The notes below the pieces were generated by a model that made no database searches, had not been told where the DNA came from, and saw only the letters and a list, made by a program, of their open reading frames with translations. A stretch of 64,000 bases of DNA, taken from the NCBI RefSeq assembly GCF_947500655.1, contig NZ_CANMSK010000012.1:54659-118658 (forward strand), written 5' to 3'. Position numbers and translations under genes: made by a program. Of this stretch, positions 48,182 to 58,295 are shown one piece after another (within the stretch, counting starts at the first letter, position 1; every line of letters begins with the position of its first letter). Source of the DNA: an uncultured Psychrosphaera sp. (GTDB taxonomy: Bacteria; Pseudomonadota; Gammaproteobacteria; Enterobacterales; Alteromonadaceae).

Positions 48182-48682
48182 CTATTTTTTATCAAATATC
48201 AAATCATGCTCTTCAGCGCATAGGGTTATTTCAACCATTGCACGAGTAATATGTTTTTTTACTGCTTCTACTGATATATCTAATTCTTGACTAATGTCTT
48301 CACGGCTCATGCCATCTAAACGACGCATCTTAAAAACTTTTTGTCTGAGCATTGGCATATTTTTTAATACATCAGATAAAATCTTAATTTTTTCCTCTGC
48401 GAGGTACTGATCTTCAACATACATAGTTTCATCAACTAGAGTTTCCAACTGTTCGTCTGTTTCTGTTTTTTGTTGGGACTTCCAATGATCAAATAGTACA
48501 GTTTTTGACACCGTATATAGGTAAGCCAAAGGGTTATTAATATGACTAGAGTCTGCTCTTTGGAATGTTCGAAGAAGTGTTTCTTGCACTATATCATCAG
48601 TTAAATCTATGTTCCGAGTCTTGTTTAAAACGAACAAACGGAGTTTAGGTATATATGTAGTAAAGGGATCTGTTTGTTTCAT
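48182..48682 (-). CDS. ECF sigma factor, FecI-like
   Basis: A 166-residue RNA polymerase sigma factor. Region 2 covers about residues 10-65 (DIVQETLLRTF, NPLAYLYTVSKTVLFDHWK) and region 4 about 95-150 (LPMLRQ-like NMPMLRQKVFKMRRLDGMSREDISQELDIS). The order sigma-FecR-STN receptor is the classic cell-surface signalling arrangement. It presumably drives the receptor genes and perhaps neighbouring enzymes. Confidence 0.92.
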   Translation of the reverse strand: MKQTDPFTTYIPKLRLFVLNKTRNIDLTDDIVQETLLRTFQRADSSHINNPLAYLYTVSKTVLFDHWKSQQKTETDEQLETLVDETMYVEDQYLAEEKIKILSDVLKNMPMLRQKVFKMRRLDGMSREDISQELDISVEAVKKHITRAMVEITLCAEEHDLIFDKK

Positions 48683-48820
48683 GAAGTATTAATTTTTAAC
48701 AAAAACGATTCGTTAAACAATCACCTAGCTATTAATCCTGACACCACTATATTTTAGAAATGTGTCAGAATTATGTTTAACATCAAATTAAAGACTTATG
48801 CAGAGTTATGAATAGTTATT

Positions 48821-50995
48821 TTATTTCGCTTTCAGTTTTAATTTAGACATTGAATTAAGCTCTGAGATAGTTCCGTTGGATAGGTTCAACATAAAATGAT
48901 CACTTGGTTCACCATTTTTAAATCCGTCAAACAAACTAAACAAATTACCAAAGCGGCGTTTAAATACAGACGTTAGTGTTTCGTCCGTTATCGTTGAATT
49001 TAATTTTGTTTTGTTCGTGTTTACTAAAGCTTTCGTCAACACTGCATATTGAGCCAGACGTTGTTGACTTATATCTCGTAACGCTAATTGGTCGGCATTG
49101 CGTAACCGATAAAAATCGACCGCTAAGTCGAAACCATTCCATTGACTGAATTGTTCGGTTTGCAAACCTGCACTTAGCGCTAGGTCTTGCGCTTTGGTCA
49201 GTGCTGCTTTCCATTGTACTGTATTATGCAAGTCATCAATAGTCACAAGGCCTTCTTGCCACTGCTTAATTGTCACATCCGTGTTTAATTGCGATAACAC
49301 CAAGATATCTAATCCATTAAATGAGAATAATAAATCTCGTAAATCTGCTGGCCAATCCTTTGGTAAAAATCGCTGACGAGTAAGCTCTCTAATATGCCAC
49401 TGAGTAAACTCTCGATAGCTTTTAGACGCTAGAATATCAATATTCCATAAACGTTCTGGATCTGTTTTTTGCAATGTTTTATATTCTTGTTTGTAATGCT
49501 CAAAAAGCTCGGCGTAACGCGGGATATCGTCAACCACCACAGTTTCTATTTCAATCTGTTGGTTGGCTTTTAATGTCATTAATTTATATGCTGGAATGTA
49601 TGCTGCAATAGATGGCGCTTGAATATTAAACAAAAAACTTCCGTCATCATTACGAGTAACGCCGGTATCGTTAATGTGCATATGCCCGCCGATATGAACT
49701 TGTAGTCCTGTGGCGGCTAATGCTTGGCTAACTGATTTTTGTGGTAAACGTGGCAATTGAAATTTATTTTTTGCAAATAGCCTTTTTACTTTGTCTTCTT
49801 GACCATCGTAGTATTCTGTCATAGGAAAGTGACTAAAGGCGACGAGTTGCTTGCCCTCTTTTTCAGCCCGTTTTACAACATTACTTATCCACTCTATAAC
49901 CTGAGTTTTGTGGGTGAACATTTTATTGTACCCAGCACTACTTGAACCTTTAAAGGTTTTTGGAGCAGTTAGATCTGTAGAATCAAGATTAGGTATATAA
50001 ACATTGGCGTCTATTGCTAACAACCAAAGTCCTTTTACAGGTTCAACTAAATAACTGCTGTCGATGATATTAAAACAATTTGTGTAAACCATGCTTTTCG
50101 TAGCTGTGTTTTTACTCGCGGTGTTACTAGTGCTGCCATTAGCATTGAGTTGCTTGTATTTCCCGCCAGTACCTTGATGGCAAATTTCATATTGGCGCTG
50201 TTCATTGGTACTTTCGGTTAATGCAGTTTCAAAGTCATAATTATATGAGTTGTAAGTACTATAAGGTGTTTCCCAATATTGATAGTTTGGTTTTGGATAA
50301 AAACCATGAGACTTAAGCTGTTGCATTATTCCTTGATAACCTAAGCCTGATACTTCTTCGGTGCAAATAGTGTCTAAAGCTGTGTCATTCTTTATAACCG
50401 CAGCCTTTATAACAGCCTTGGCACCGTCATAATCTTTACATTCATTTTTACCACGGCTGAATATGCGCTGTTCATGTCCACCAGCACCTAGAAAGTTAGA
50501 TTTTCCCGATGGTATTTTAAACGGTCTAACTGGATCGTGATTCCCTGGTGCAGAGAAAAATTCAATATCATGTTCTTTAGCGTAATCATCTAGGATTTTA
50601 GCTAATCCGCGCATATGAACAGGTTGCCCGTCATCGCTAAAGTCGCCTGGCAAAGCAATCAGTTTTACACCACGAGATACCGCGTCGTCCAACGCGGCGA
50701 ACATAGCAAAATAATTTTCATTAAATAAACGCGTGGAATGTAACTCGGCAGACAAACTACGAATAGTGGCGTTTTTACCACTAATGCTGTTAGGTAATCC
50801 TTTAAATGAATCATCTTTAAAGTCTGCGTAAATATCATGAAAATGAATATCTGGCATAAAGGCAATTTGCGTTTCATTTAAGCTCGGTTTTTCTACGACA
50901 ATTTTTTGGGGACTAGCTTGAGCGGTTGACATGATTGAATGTAAAGCTAAACATAGAGCCAAAGGAATGACTGAAGAATAAAATAAGCGTTTCAA
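48821..50995 (-). CDS. Secreted metallophosphoesterase
   Basis: A 724-residue calcineurin-like phosphoesterase. Start TTG 50995 after GGGGA, giving a signal peptide MKRLFYSSVIPLALCLALHS with cleavage after AQA (27). All metal motifs are present: MPDIHFHD (D49, H51), LPGDFSDDG, SAPGNHDP, AFSHFPM and HIGGHMHIN. A long helical C-terminal domain of unknown role follows. It probably releases phosphate from phosphodiesters or monoesters in the periplasm. It lies upstream of the fecI-fecR-receptor genes and next to a PI-PLC locus. Confidence 0.85.
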   Translation of the reverse strand: MKRLFYSSVIPLALCLALHSIMSTAQASPQKIVVEKPSLNETQIAFMPDIHFHDIYADFKDDSFKGLPNSISGKNATIRSLSAELHSTRLFNENYFAMFAALDDAVSRGVKLIALPGDFSDDGQPVHMRGLAKILDDYAKEHDIEFFSAPGNHDPVRPFKIPSGKSNFLGAGGHEQRIFSRGKNECKDYDGAKAVIKAAVIKNDTALDTICTEEVSGLGYQGIMQQLKSHGFYPKPNYQYWETPYSTYNSYNYDFETALTESTNEQRQYEICHQGTGGKYKQLNANGSTSNTASKNTATKSMVYTNCFNIIDSSYLVEPVKGLWLLAIDANVYIPNLDSTDLTAPKTFKGSSSAGYNKMFTHKTQVIEWISNVVKRAEKEGKQLVAFSHFPMTEYYDGQEDKVKRLFAKNKFQLPRLPQKSVSQALAATGLQVHIGGHMHINDTGVTRNDDGSFLFNIQAPSIAAYIPAYKLMTLKANQQIEIETVVVDDIPRYAELFEHYKQEYKTLQKTDPERLWNIDILASKSYREFTQWHIRELTRQRFLPKDWPADLRDLLFSFNGLDILVLSQLNTDVTIKQWQEGLVTIDDLHNTVQWKAALTKAQDLALSAGLQTEQFSQWNGFDLAVDFYRLRNADQLALRDISQQRLAQYAVLTKALVNTNKTKLNSTITDETLTSVFKRRFGNLFSLFDGFKNGEPSDHFMLNLSNGTISELNSMSKLKLKAK

Positions 50996-51038
50996 ATTGA
51001 TTTCCCCGTTGAAGTTGAAATAGCAGTAGAAACAGGGA

Positions 51039-51398
51039 TTAACTGTACTGTTGTAAATAATCAACAATGTCAGATGACTCGTACATCCATTTAACGCCAC
51101 CCGCTTCATCTTCAATACGCAGACATGGCACTTTTACTCGGCCACCGCCTTCTAACAACTCTTGGCGACGTTGTTCGTTACGTTTTACATCATAACTAGC
51201 TATGTTTAATGATTTACGTTTCATTTCACGACGAACCTTGACGCAAAATGGACAAGCTTTAAAGTGATACAAAGCTAACTTTGCCGTTTTATCATCCACT
51301 TCTTTTTGTAATTCTGGAGTACGTTTTATGCCTCTTGGCGTTGTGATCCAATCTAAAAATAAAATGATTGCACCTAGTATGATTCTTATTAATTTCAT
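51039..51398 (-). CDS. Membrane-anchored glutaredoxin-like protein
   Basis: A 119-residue protein: N-terminal hydrophobic segment (IRIILGAIILFLDWI), then a glutaredoxin/GST-N fold with active site ACPFCVKVRREM (about residues 49-60), KVPCLRI (cis-Pro) and YESSDIVDYLQQY. It belongs to the anchored glutaredoxin group common in Alteromonadales. It ends 43 bp before the phosphoesterase start and may be co-transcribed, though a functional link is not evident. Confidence 0.88.
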   Translation of the reverse strand: MKLIRIILGAIILFLDWITTPRGIKRTPELQKEVDDKTAKLALYHFKACPFCVKVRREMKRKSLNIASYDVKRNEQRRQELLEGGGRVKVPCLRIEDEAGGVKWMYESSDIVDYLQQYS

Positions 51399-51513
51399 TT
51401 AACTCTCATATTTTATGGAATACAGTTATGGATACCGTTGTTATAGGATTGTGGTTTGAACTGTTAACATTATACCTGCGTTTCAATAGTTTAAAACACT
51501 TTACTCCTGAAGC

Positions 51514-52422
51514 TCACCAGAACTTACGCTTTGATAAGAAAAAGTCGATAAAGGTTCTTATTTTCAACTGTTCTATTTTAGCATGTTGGTAATAGATATA
51601 TATTTCCGCCGAGGGTAACCAATGCTCTTCTAAAACAGGTATTAATTGTTTCTTTTCAAGGTAAGTTTTAATGTCATTGTTATCCACCAAAGCATTAATT
51701 AAGCCTAAACCTTGTACTGCAAAATTAGATTGGTTACTCACTGTTAAAATCGGAGCGTCTAACTCAACGGAATCCATTTCATTTGGATTAGATTGAGATT
51801 TAACAACTAAAATATTATTAGGTTTAGAATGTGGATGGCCTATCATTTTATGATCTTTTAGATCATTAATATTTTTAGGAACACCATATTGTTTTAAATA
51901 CTCAGGAGACGCAAAAATACCTAATTGAGCCTGCCATAAAGATCGCTTTCTAAGCGAAGGTGACTGTATGCCTAAATATTCCCCAATTCCCCAATAAACA
52001 TCATGACAATCTTTTTTCAAATCTAATAGTGATTCGTTTACCTCAAAAACTAGTTTTATATCGGGAAATAACCTTTGAAACTCACCTACCCAAGGGTAAA
52101 TAGTTTCTTCGTATGTCTGTACATCTTGTGCAACTACTTTAATAGTGCCTACTAGATTATCTTTTCTAGAATTTAACCAGAGCTCTAACGAGTCATGTTG
52201 TGTAAGGATATCCTTTGCTCGGCGTAAAAAGTCCTCTCCGAATTCAGTCAATTTAATTATTCGAGTGGTTCTAATGAATAAAGGTTCTTCTAAGCGTGTC
52301 TCAAGCTGTGAGATCTGCTTACTTATCGCCATAGTACTAAGCTCTAAGTCTTTTGCAGCAAGTGTAAAACTTTTATGTTTTGCTACCAATATAAATGCGA
52401 TTAACGATTCTGTTTTAAACAT
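51514..52422 (-). CDS. LysR family transcriptional regulator
   Basis: A 302-residue regulator. The winged helix covers residues 1-60 (SLIAFILVAKHKSFTLAAKDLELSTMAISKQISQLE), followed by a periplasmic-binding-like effector domain. It is divergent from the CPBP protease gene with a short gap of about 100 bp, the usual geometry for a LysR regulator and its target. The effector is unknown. Confidence 0.92.
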   Translation of the reverse strand: MFKTESLIAFILVAKHKSFTLAAKDLELSTMAISKQISQLETRLEEPLFIRTTRIIKLTEFGEDFLRRAKDILTQHDSLELWLNSRKDNLVGTIKVVAQDVQTYEETIYPWVGEFQRLFPDIKLVFEVNESLLDLKKDCHDVYWGIGEYLGIQSPSLRKRSLWQAQLGIFASPEYLKQYGVPKNINDLKDHKMIGHPHSKPNNILVVKSQSNPNEMDSVELDAPILTVSNQSNFAVQGLGLINALVDNNDIKTYLEKKQLIPVLEEHWLPSAEIYIYYQHAKIEQLKIRTFIDFFLSKRKFW

Positions 52423-52528
52423 GACACCACTGTAAACTTAAAGTTTAATATTATTAAAACTATATACCATATTTTTATATTTTTTTAAAACTATGATGTC
52501 CATACTAAAAATAACGAAGTTGAAAATA

Positions 52529-53230
52529 ATGAAATATTTAGAATATATATTAATGTCTTATTTTATTTTATACCCCTTGTATATACTGTTTACTCATAAA
52601 TCTGAACAATTAAGGGTCATAAATCAACAAGAATCAAAAATAAGTGTGTATCAACAAACCATGTTATATCTATGGGCTCCACTGATCTTATTGATGGTTA
52701 TTGTGTTTTTAGGGGACTTAAGTCTAAAAGAACTCGGTCTTGTCTGGCAGTGGAATATGAGGACTGGTTTGGCGTTATTATTTCTCTTTTTATTAGCAAC
52801 TTATTTTCTAATATCACTAAAGTCATTAATTAAAAATTGTGATCAACACCCTAAACTAAGAGAACAATACGAGTTCGTTCGTTGGTTATTACCAGCCACA
52901 TCAAAAGAAGCAAATTACTTTATATTCGGTTTAGCTATAACGGCTGGAATTTGTGAAGAGTTATTATTTCGGGGTTATTTAATCCAGTTAGTAAGTAACG
53001 ATTTTCCAACTTATATAGCCGTTATAATCTCCAGTATTCTCTTTGGTTTAGGACATATTTATCAAGGAGCTGTACATGTAATTAGAACCGCTATTCTAGG
53101 TTTTATTATGGCATTAATTTATCTAGTAACTGAGTCCATTATCATCCCTATTATTTTACACATTATGCTTGATATGTACGGTGGAGCCGTTGCATACATT
53201 ATTTTTTCTGATAAAAAATCTGAGGCCTAA
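52529..53230 (+). CDS. CPBP family intramembrane protease
   Basis: A 233-residue membrane protein (start MKYLEYILMSYF; an ATG at 52493 would add 12 residues, neither has a strong ribosome binding site). About seven helices. The glutamic protease motifs are present: CEELLFRGYL, FGLGHIYQG and HIMLDMYGG. The family includes CAAX-type proteases and bacteriocin self-immunity proteins. Divergent from lysR and 3 bp from the convergent hydrolase gene. Confidence 0.88.
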   Translation: MKYLEYILMSYFILYPLYILFTHKSEQLRVINQQESKISVYQQTMLYLWAPLILLMVIVFLGDLSLKELGLVWQWNMRTGLALLFLFLLATYFLISLKSLIKNCDQHPKLREQYEFVRWLLPATSKEANYFIFGLAITAGICEELLFRGYLIQLVSNDFPTYIAVIISSILFGLGHIYQGAVHVIRTAILGFIMALIYLVTESIIIPIILHIMLDMYGGAVAYIIFSDKKSEA

Positions 53231-53233
53231 TAA

Positions 53234-53971
53234 CTAACCCATATTATAAAGTGTCTTTTTGAGGAGTTGTTGTAACTCTTGTGGCTTCTCTAATGGCAGC
53301 ATGTGTCCGTTGCCACTTGTGGAGACTAAATGGCAATTAGGGTTATTGCTTTTTAATTCGAGTAACCAAGGGACATTAACTAAAGGGTCTTGTTCACTGT
53401 AATAAAACGTCATTGGTATATTAAGTACTGACATTGCCTGCAGAAGATCGTCTCGCTCACTTGTGTATGTCATTTGACTTATAAGTTCATCAACACCTAA
53501 ATCTGCATCCATTTGTTTAATGGTATTTACATCTTTTTGATCGTCATTATTAGAGTCTAACAATTGTAACGCACGTTTATGACTTAAGCCGTTGTACTTA
53601 TTATCAGTGACAAAGTTAAGTAGCGCTTGTCGCTGTGAAACTTCTTGAGGCGTTAAAGTACAAGGACTATTTCCTACAATAAAAAGCCCTTTTATTCTGT
53701 CGGGGTAATTCACGGCAAAATATGAGGCGAGATAACCACCCAAAGAAAAACCGAGCAAATAGACTTTCTCTTCCTGGAAATACTCATTTAACCAATTAGC
53801 TAACTGTTCAAAATTTTTATTGGCTGGAATAGGGATATGAACAAACTCAAATTGCGCTTGTTCTTCGGAACTGTGCTTGGAGGCAAATTCAGCTTTGGCA
53901 CAAGTAAATAACTTGTGCCATAACCTTTGGTTACACATAGTGCCGGGTAATAAATACACTTTATGTTTCAT
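53234..53971 (-). CDS. Alpha/beta hydrolase
   Basis: A 245-residue hydrolase-fold protein. Oxyanion region LLPGTMCNQRLW, nucleophile elbow GFSLGGYLASY (about residues 74-84), acidic residue in YYSEQDPLV and catalytic His in GNGHMLPLEKP. Probably a cytosolic esterase; substrate unknown. It lies 64 bp after the ybbP stop on the same strand, so it may belong to that operon. Confidence 0.85.
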   Translation of the reverse strand: MKHKVYLLPGTMCNQRLWHKLFTCAKAEFASKHSSEEQAQFEFVHIPIPANKNFEQLANWLNEYFQEEKVYLLGFSLGGYLASYFAVNYPDRIKGLFIVGNSPCTLTPQEVSQRQALLNFVTDNKYNGLSHKRALQLLDSNNDDQKDVNTIKQMDADLGVDELISQMTYTSERDDLLQAMSVLNIPMTFYYSEQDPLVNVPWLLELKSNNPNCHLVSTSGNGHMLPLEKPQELQQLLKKTLYNMG

Positions 53972-54035
53972 AATTGTTGTTATTCCCCGACAGATCCCAA
54001 TTTAACTTTGTTGTCGAATTAGCTCAGCTGACAAT

Positions 54036-56678
54036 TTAACTCAGCTGTCGTATCAATTCACTCGGTGTCATTTTTAATAATGAACGTGTACTAATCGTGC
54101 CAACTAAAGCAACAAAAACGGCACCAGATACTGGGCCTATTAACCAAAGATCTGGATGTGGTACCCAGTCCATGTTAAACATTTGCGATTGTAATAAGTA
54201 CAAACTCACTTCCGCCACTAGCGCTGCAATTAAACCTGCTATCGCGCCTAAACTTAAAAACTCAAAGGTAATGGCATTCTGGATCATTGAACCTTTAGCT
54301 CCTAAAGTCCGGTAAATGACCGTTTCTTTTCTGCGTTCATCCAACGAACTTTGTACTTGCGCAAGCAGAACTAAAGTTGCAGCCAATACAACAACAAGAA
54401 GAACAAAAGTGATTGAAACCGATACTTGTTCTATTACTTTTTGAATTTCTTGAACCATAGCTTCAACATCAATCACACTTAATGTTGGGAACTGTTTAAC
54501 TAACTTATTCACCCATAGTTTTTGATCTTTTGGAATATAGAAAGATGTGATGTACGTAGCAGGAAAGTCAGCTACAACGTCGTTACTAAAGATCATAAAG
54601 AAGTTAGGTTGGAAGCTATTCCAATTTACATCGCGAATACTTGTTACTACGACTTCAACTTCTCTGGCTCCAATCAAAAAGCTCAGTTTGTCTTGCAGTT
54701 TTATATCTAAACGCTCTGCCACTCTTTGCTCTACCGATACTTGATGAGGAATACCTTCAACCATCCACTCACCTTCTATTAAGGCATTATTCTCTGGGAA
54801 CAATTCGGTGTAAGTTAAATTAAGTTCTCGGCCAATTCCAACTCGACCTTCTGGCTTTTCTTCTTCCGTTTCTGCTTCGGCTTCACGGTTTTGTTCGCCC
54901 TCGCCTTCGGTAAACTTGCCAGCAGATTCATTGTTGTCATCTTGGAGCAATACTTCTTCATTTATTTTGGTTAAACGCCCTCGAATTATTGGATAAAACT
55001 GCTCTAAGCTAATTTCTTGTTGCTCGAACTCTTGTTTTACTTGGTCTAATTCGTGTTGGGCAATATTAATAATAAAATGATTTGGCGTGCCTTCTGGTAA
55101 TTGTTGTTGCCACTCTTTGATTATGGAGTTTTCCAACGAGTACAAAATTAGGATCAACATAATGGCAAGCGTAAAACCAATTAACTGAGAAGTATTTTCA
55201 CTGGCACGTCGTTTTAATGAAGCCAACGCAATTTTAATTGCACTGCCACCAACACTAGTCCCTATTTTGCGGCTTAGTCTTATCATCACGTTTGAGACCA
55301 ATAAGATCACAACCACAAGTACAACACCCGCGGCCATTACAATGCCGGTTAGTTTTAGGTTTTGGCTGTATAACAACACCAATAATACTGTGGTCAGCGC
55401 CATGATGATTTTTGCCATAATAGAAGTAGCAAAGTTATCACCTAAATTACGACGAAGTACGCGTAACGGTGGAACGGAAAACAACTTTAACAAAGACGGA
55501 ATAGAAAACATTAAGGCACAAACAAAACCTGTGGCAATAGCAATTAACAGTGGTTTGAGTCCTACAGGTGGTAAATCACTTGGCAATTGGCCAGCCATCG
55601 CTTCAATTGCGACGCTTTGTATTAGTGATCCTATGATAATCCCCACCGACACGCTAAAGATGGTAATAAGCACAAGTTGAAACAAATACACGACGCGAAC
55701 TTGTTCGGTACTTGCCCCTAAGGTTTTAAAAATAGCAATTGAGTCAAAATGTCTTTGACTGTAAAGACGTGTAGCAACTGCTACGGCAGTAGCCGCTAAT
55801 AATAAACCTAACACGCCAGCAAGCATTAAAAAGCTCTCTGCTCGGGTTAACGCGCTAGACATTGCAGTTGAACCATCTTTAACATCTCGAATTTCTTGAT
55901 TCGGTTTTAACTGAGGCTCTAACCATTTTACTAACTCGTCAAGCGATGAGTCAGAACCAGCAAAAAGATCTCGGTAAAATATGCGACTGCCAGGTTGAAT
56001 CACATTAGTAGCTGGCACATCATCAATATTCATAATGATCCGAGTACCAGAGTCAAATACTTGAAATGGCGCATCAGGTTCAGATTCAATAATACCGGTT
56101 ACATTTAATGCTAACTCGCCTACTTCAATAACAGGTGGCGTGTCTGAAGATAATAAAGTGTCATCCAGAGACAATGCATAAAACAATCGTTTACTTAACC
56201 AAACTTCACCTTGTGACGGTCCATTTTTTACCGTGCTTTTATTGGAAATAAGATCTTGTGAAATTAATAATTCACCTCTTAAAGGGTAACTTTTTGTCAC
56301 GGCTTTCACAGTCGTGATATTCATTTCATCACCGGCAAATGCCATTGATGAAAAGTAGATATGTTTGTCGGTGTTAAGCCCTAAGTCGATTGCTTTTTCG
56401 ATCACGAGTTGATCAATAGGATGCGCACTTTGTAAGTCTCGGTCTGCGGCAATAAATGCAGCACTTTTACTCATGATCCCTTGTTCAACTCTGTCGGTTA
56501 CACTGCTTAATGCCATGACAGAAGATACAGCTAAAATGATCGACAAGGCTATAATGGTTAACTCACCTCGTCCTAGCTCCCTGATGAATAGTCGCCATGC
56601 TATTTTAAGCCAAGTAAAGAAAGCCCCTGAGGACTTTGTCTTAGAGATTTGATTTGCTAACTGTGAATTAGAATGCAT
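54036..56678 (-). CDS. ybbP: ABC transporter permease, YbbP family (FtsX-like)
   Basis: An 880-residue permease with two FtsX-type modules: membrane helices near residues 28-55, 280-300, 330-350, 380-400, 425-450, 505-520 and a final set 760-860 (VLAATLVLLAQVQSSLDERR is the conserved turn). A large periplasmic domain lies between. An acidic low-complexity stretch (about residues 590-615, rich in Glu) interrupts it. With YbbA it forms an export-type ABC system, possibly lipid or lipoprotein related. It overlaps ybbA by 11 bases. Confidence 0.9.
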   Translation of the reverse strand: MHSNSQLANQISKTKSSGAFFTWLKIAWRLFIRELGRGELTIIALSIILAVSSVMALSSVTDRVEQGIMSKSAAFIAADRDLQSAHPIDQLVIEKAIDLGLNTDKHIYFSSMAFAGDEMNITTVKAVTKSYPLRGELLISQDLISNKSTVKNGPSQGEVWLSKRLFYALSLDDTLLSSDTPPVIEVGELALNVTGIIESEPDAPFQVFDSGTRIIMNIDDVPATNVIQPGSRIFYRDLFAGSDSSLDELVKWLEPQLKPNQEIRDVKDGSTAMSSALTRAESFLMLAGVLGLLLAATAVAVATRLYSQRHFDSIAIFKTLGASTEQVRVVYLFQLVLITIFSVSVGIIIGSLIQSVAIEAMAGQLPSDLPPVGLKPLLIAIATGFVCALMFSIPSLLKLFSVPPLRVLRRNLGDNFATSIMAKIIMALTTVLLVLLYSQNLKLTGIVMAAGVVLVVVILLVSNVMIRLSRKIGTSVGGSAIKIALASLKRRASENTSQLIGFTLAIMLILILYSLENSIIKEWQQQLPEGTPNHFIINIAQHELDQVKQEFEQQEISLEQFYPIIRGRLTKINEEVLLQDDNNESAGKFTEGEGEQNREAEAETEEEKPEGRVGIGRELNLTYTELFPENNALIEGEWMVEGIPHQVSVEQRVAERLDIKLQDKLSFLIGAREVEVVVTSIRDVNWNSFQPNFFMIFSNDVVADFPATYITSFYIPKDQKLWVNKLVKQFPTLSVIDVEAMVQEIQKVIEQVSVSITFVLLVVVLAATLVLLAQVQSSLDERRKETVIYRTLGAKGSMIQNAITFEFLSLGAIAGLIAALVAEVSLYLLQSQMFNMDWVPHPDLWLIGPVSGAVFVALVGTISTRSLLKMTPSELIRQLS

Positions 56679-57486
56679 TGGTAATAGCCTCTGAAACTTG
56701 CATATCTAATGGTTTTTCAGCGTTAGACTTGGATCCTTGATCCGTAGGATCTTGATTTGTGACCACAGGTTTTTCCACTAAATGACCATTGGTTAGTAAA
56801 ACTTTACGTTGGCACCTTTCGGCTAGTTCTAAATCGTGAGTAACCAGTACTAAAGTGGTGTTGGCCTTTTGATTTAATTCAAATAAAAGATCCTCGACTA
56901 GTTTGCCGTTTTCAGTATCTAAGTTTGCCGAAGGTTCATCTGCAAATAATAATTTAGGACTGGTAATAAATGCTCTAGCAATGGCAACTCGTTGTTGTTC
57001 GCCACCGGATAATTGATTTGGGAAATGATCAAGGCGGTGAGATAAACCTACTTTGTCTAACCACTGTTGAGCTTTTTGTTTTGCGCTATTTCTGAGCTCA
57101 GCATCGTCAGATAATTCAGCAGGCAACATTACATTTTCAAGAGCAGTTAAGCTTGGCACTAATAAAAATTGTTGGAAAATAAAACCAACTTCCGTACGTC
57201 TAATTTGTGCTCTTTGTTCTTCATTTAATGTTTGAATTGCTTTGTCATAAAAATGAACTTCACCTGTTGTTGGTAAATCCAGTCCTGCCAGGATTCCTAA
57301 CAAGGTAGATTTACCAGAGCCTGACGCACCGACAATTGCAATTGACTCTCCGTCTTGAATATTGAGTTGTATATCGTTTAGTATGTGTAAAGATTTTTCA
57401 TCACTAGACGCTGATGGCGCCGATGGCAAGGAAACTTGTTTTGATACATTGGTTGCAACTAAGGCTGATATTCGACTTTGATTCAT
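56668..57486 (-). CDS. ybbA: ABC transporter ATP-binding protein YbbA
   Basis: A 272-residue ATPase, ATG 57486 (MNQSRISALVA) after GAGAG. Walker A GASGSGKST, Q-loop, signature LSGGEQQRVAIAR, Walker B LLFADEPSANLD and the H-loop VTHDLELA are intact; LolD/MacB subtype. The N-terminus has a Ser/Pro-rich extension. It is divergent from tesA exactly as in E. coli. Confidence 0.93.
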   Translation of the reverse strand: MNQSRISALVATNVSKQVSLPSAPSASSDEKSLHILNDIQLNIQDGESIAIVGASGSGKSTLLGILAGLDLPTTGEVHFYDKAIQTLNEEQRAQIRRTEVGFIFQQFLLVPSLTALENVMLPAELSDDAELRNSAKQKAQQWLDKVGLSHRLDHFPNQLSGGEQQRVAIARAFITSPKLLFADEPSANLDTENGKLVEDLLFELNQKANTTLVLVTHDLELAERCQRKVLLTNGHLVEKPVVTNQDPTDQGSKSNAEKPLDMQVSEAITNAF

Positions 57487-57505
57487 AACTAGGCTCTCTA
57501 AATAT

Positions 57506-58222
57506 ATGTATACAGTTCTAAACAATAATTGGTTTGACTCAATAAAAGTAAAAAATTCATTAAGTTATTCTTCTACTGATAAAAATACTCGATTTAAAAC
57601 TTTTATAAAGGGTTTAATTGTTACATTTTTATTTTTCACTTGTTTTAGTACGTTTGCGGCGCCAACAAAGATCATCATTTATGGTGACAGCATTAGCGCT
57701 GGTTATGGTATGACTCTTCCTGAAAGTTGGCCAAATTTATTAAATGAGGCTTTTATCGATGAAGAAAAAGACATACAAATCATTAATGAAAGCATTAGTG
57801 GTGAAACCACAGGTGGCGGCTTTGCACGCTTAAGCAATGTATTAAAACGTTATACTTTATCTGACAACGATTGGATTATCATAGAATTGGGAGGAAACGA
57901 CGGTTTAAGAGGTTTTCCTGTTAAAACAATTAAAAACAACTTAACTGGAATGATCAAAATAGCTCAACAAAAAAACATAAATGTCGCGTTAATGCAGATA
58001 ACGGTTCCACCGAATTATGGGGCAAGATATAAAAAGCTATTCGATGACAATTATAAACAGTTAACTGAAGAGTTTAAGTTGCCATTAGTACCGTTTTTCA
58101 TGGAACAAATAGCGACACAACCTGAGTATATGCAACGAGATAACTTACATCCTAATGTGGAAGCTCAACCGGTTATTCGCGATATAATGCGACCTCTGAT
58201 TGAAAGCTTGCTAGCACCTTAG
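57506..58222 (+). CDS. tesA: Multifunctional acyl-CoA thioesterase I / lysophospholipase L1
   Basis: A 238-residue SGNH hydrolase of the periplasm. Blocks: IIYGDSISAGYGM (block I with Ser), SGETTGGG (block II Gly), ELGGNDGLRG (block III Asn) and RDNLHPN (block V Asp/His). The signal peptide sits unusually far in (residues about 33-51, GLIVTFLFFTCFSTFAA), so the true start may be downstream of ATG 57506, but no in-frame ATG is available. Divergent from ybbA with a gap of only 19 bp. Confidence 0.92.
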   Translation: MYTVLNNNWFDSIKVKNSLSYSSTDKNTRFKTFIKGLIVTFLFFTCFSTFAAPTKIIIYGDSISAGYGMTLPESWPNLLNEAFIDEEKDIQIINESISGETTGGGFARLSNVLKRYTLSDNDWIIIELGGNDGLRGFPVKTIKNNLTGMIKIAQQKNINVALMQITVPPNYGARYKKLFDDNYKQLTEEFKLPLVPFFMEQIATQPEYMQRDNLHPNVEAQPVIRDIMRPLIESLLAP

Positions 58223-58295
58223 CTATTAAGCTGGGATATTCAATTTAAGCTAGTTAATTTTAACTTAGCAAATTTAATACAAAACCAGTGACCAA

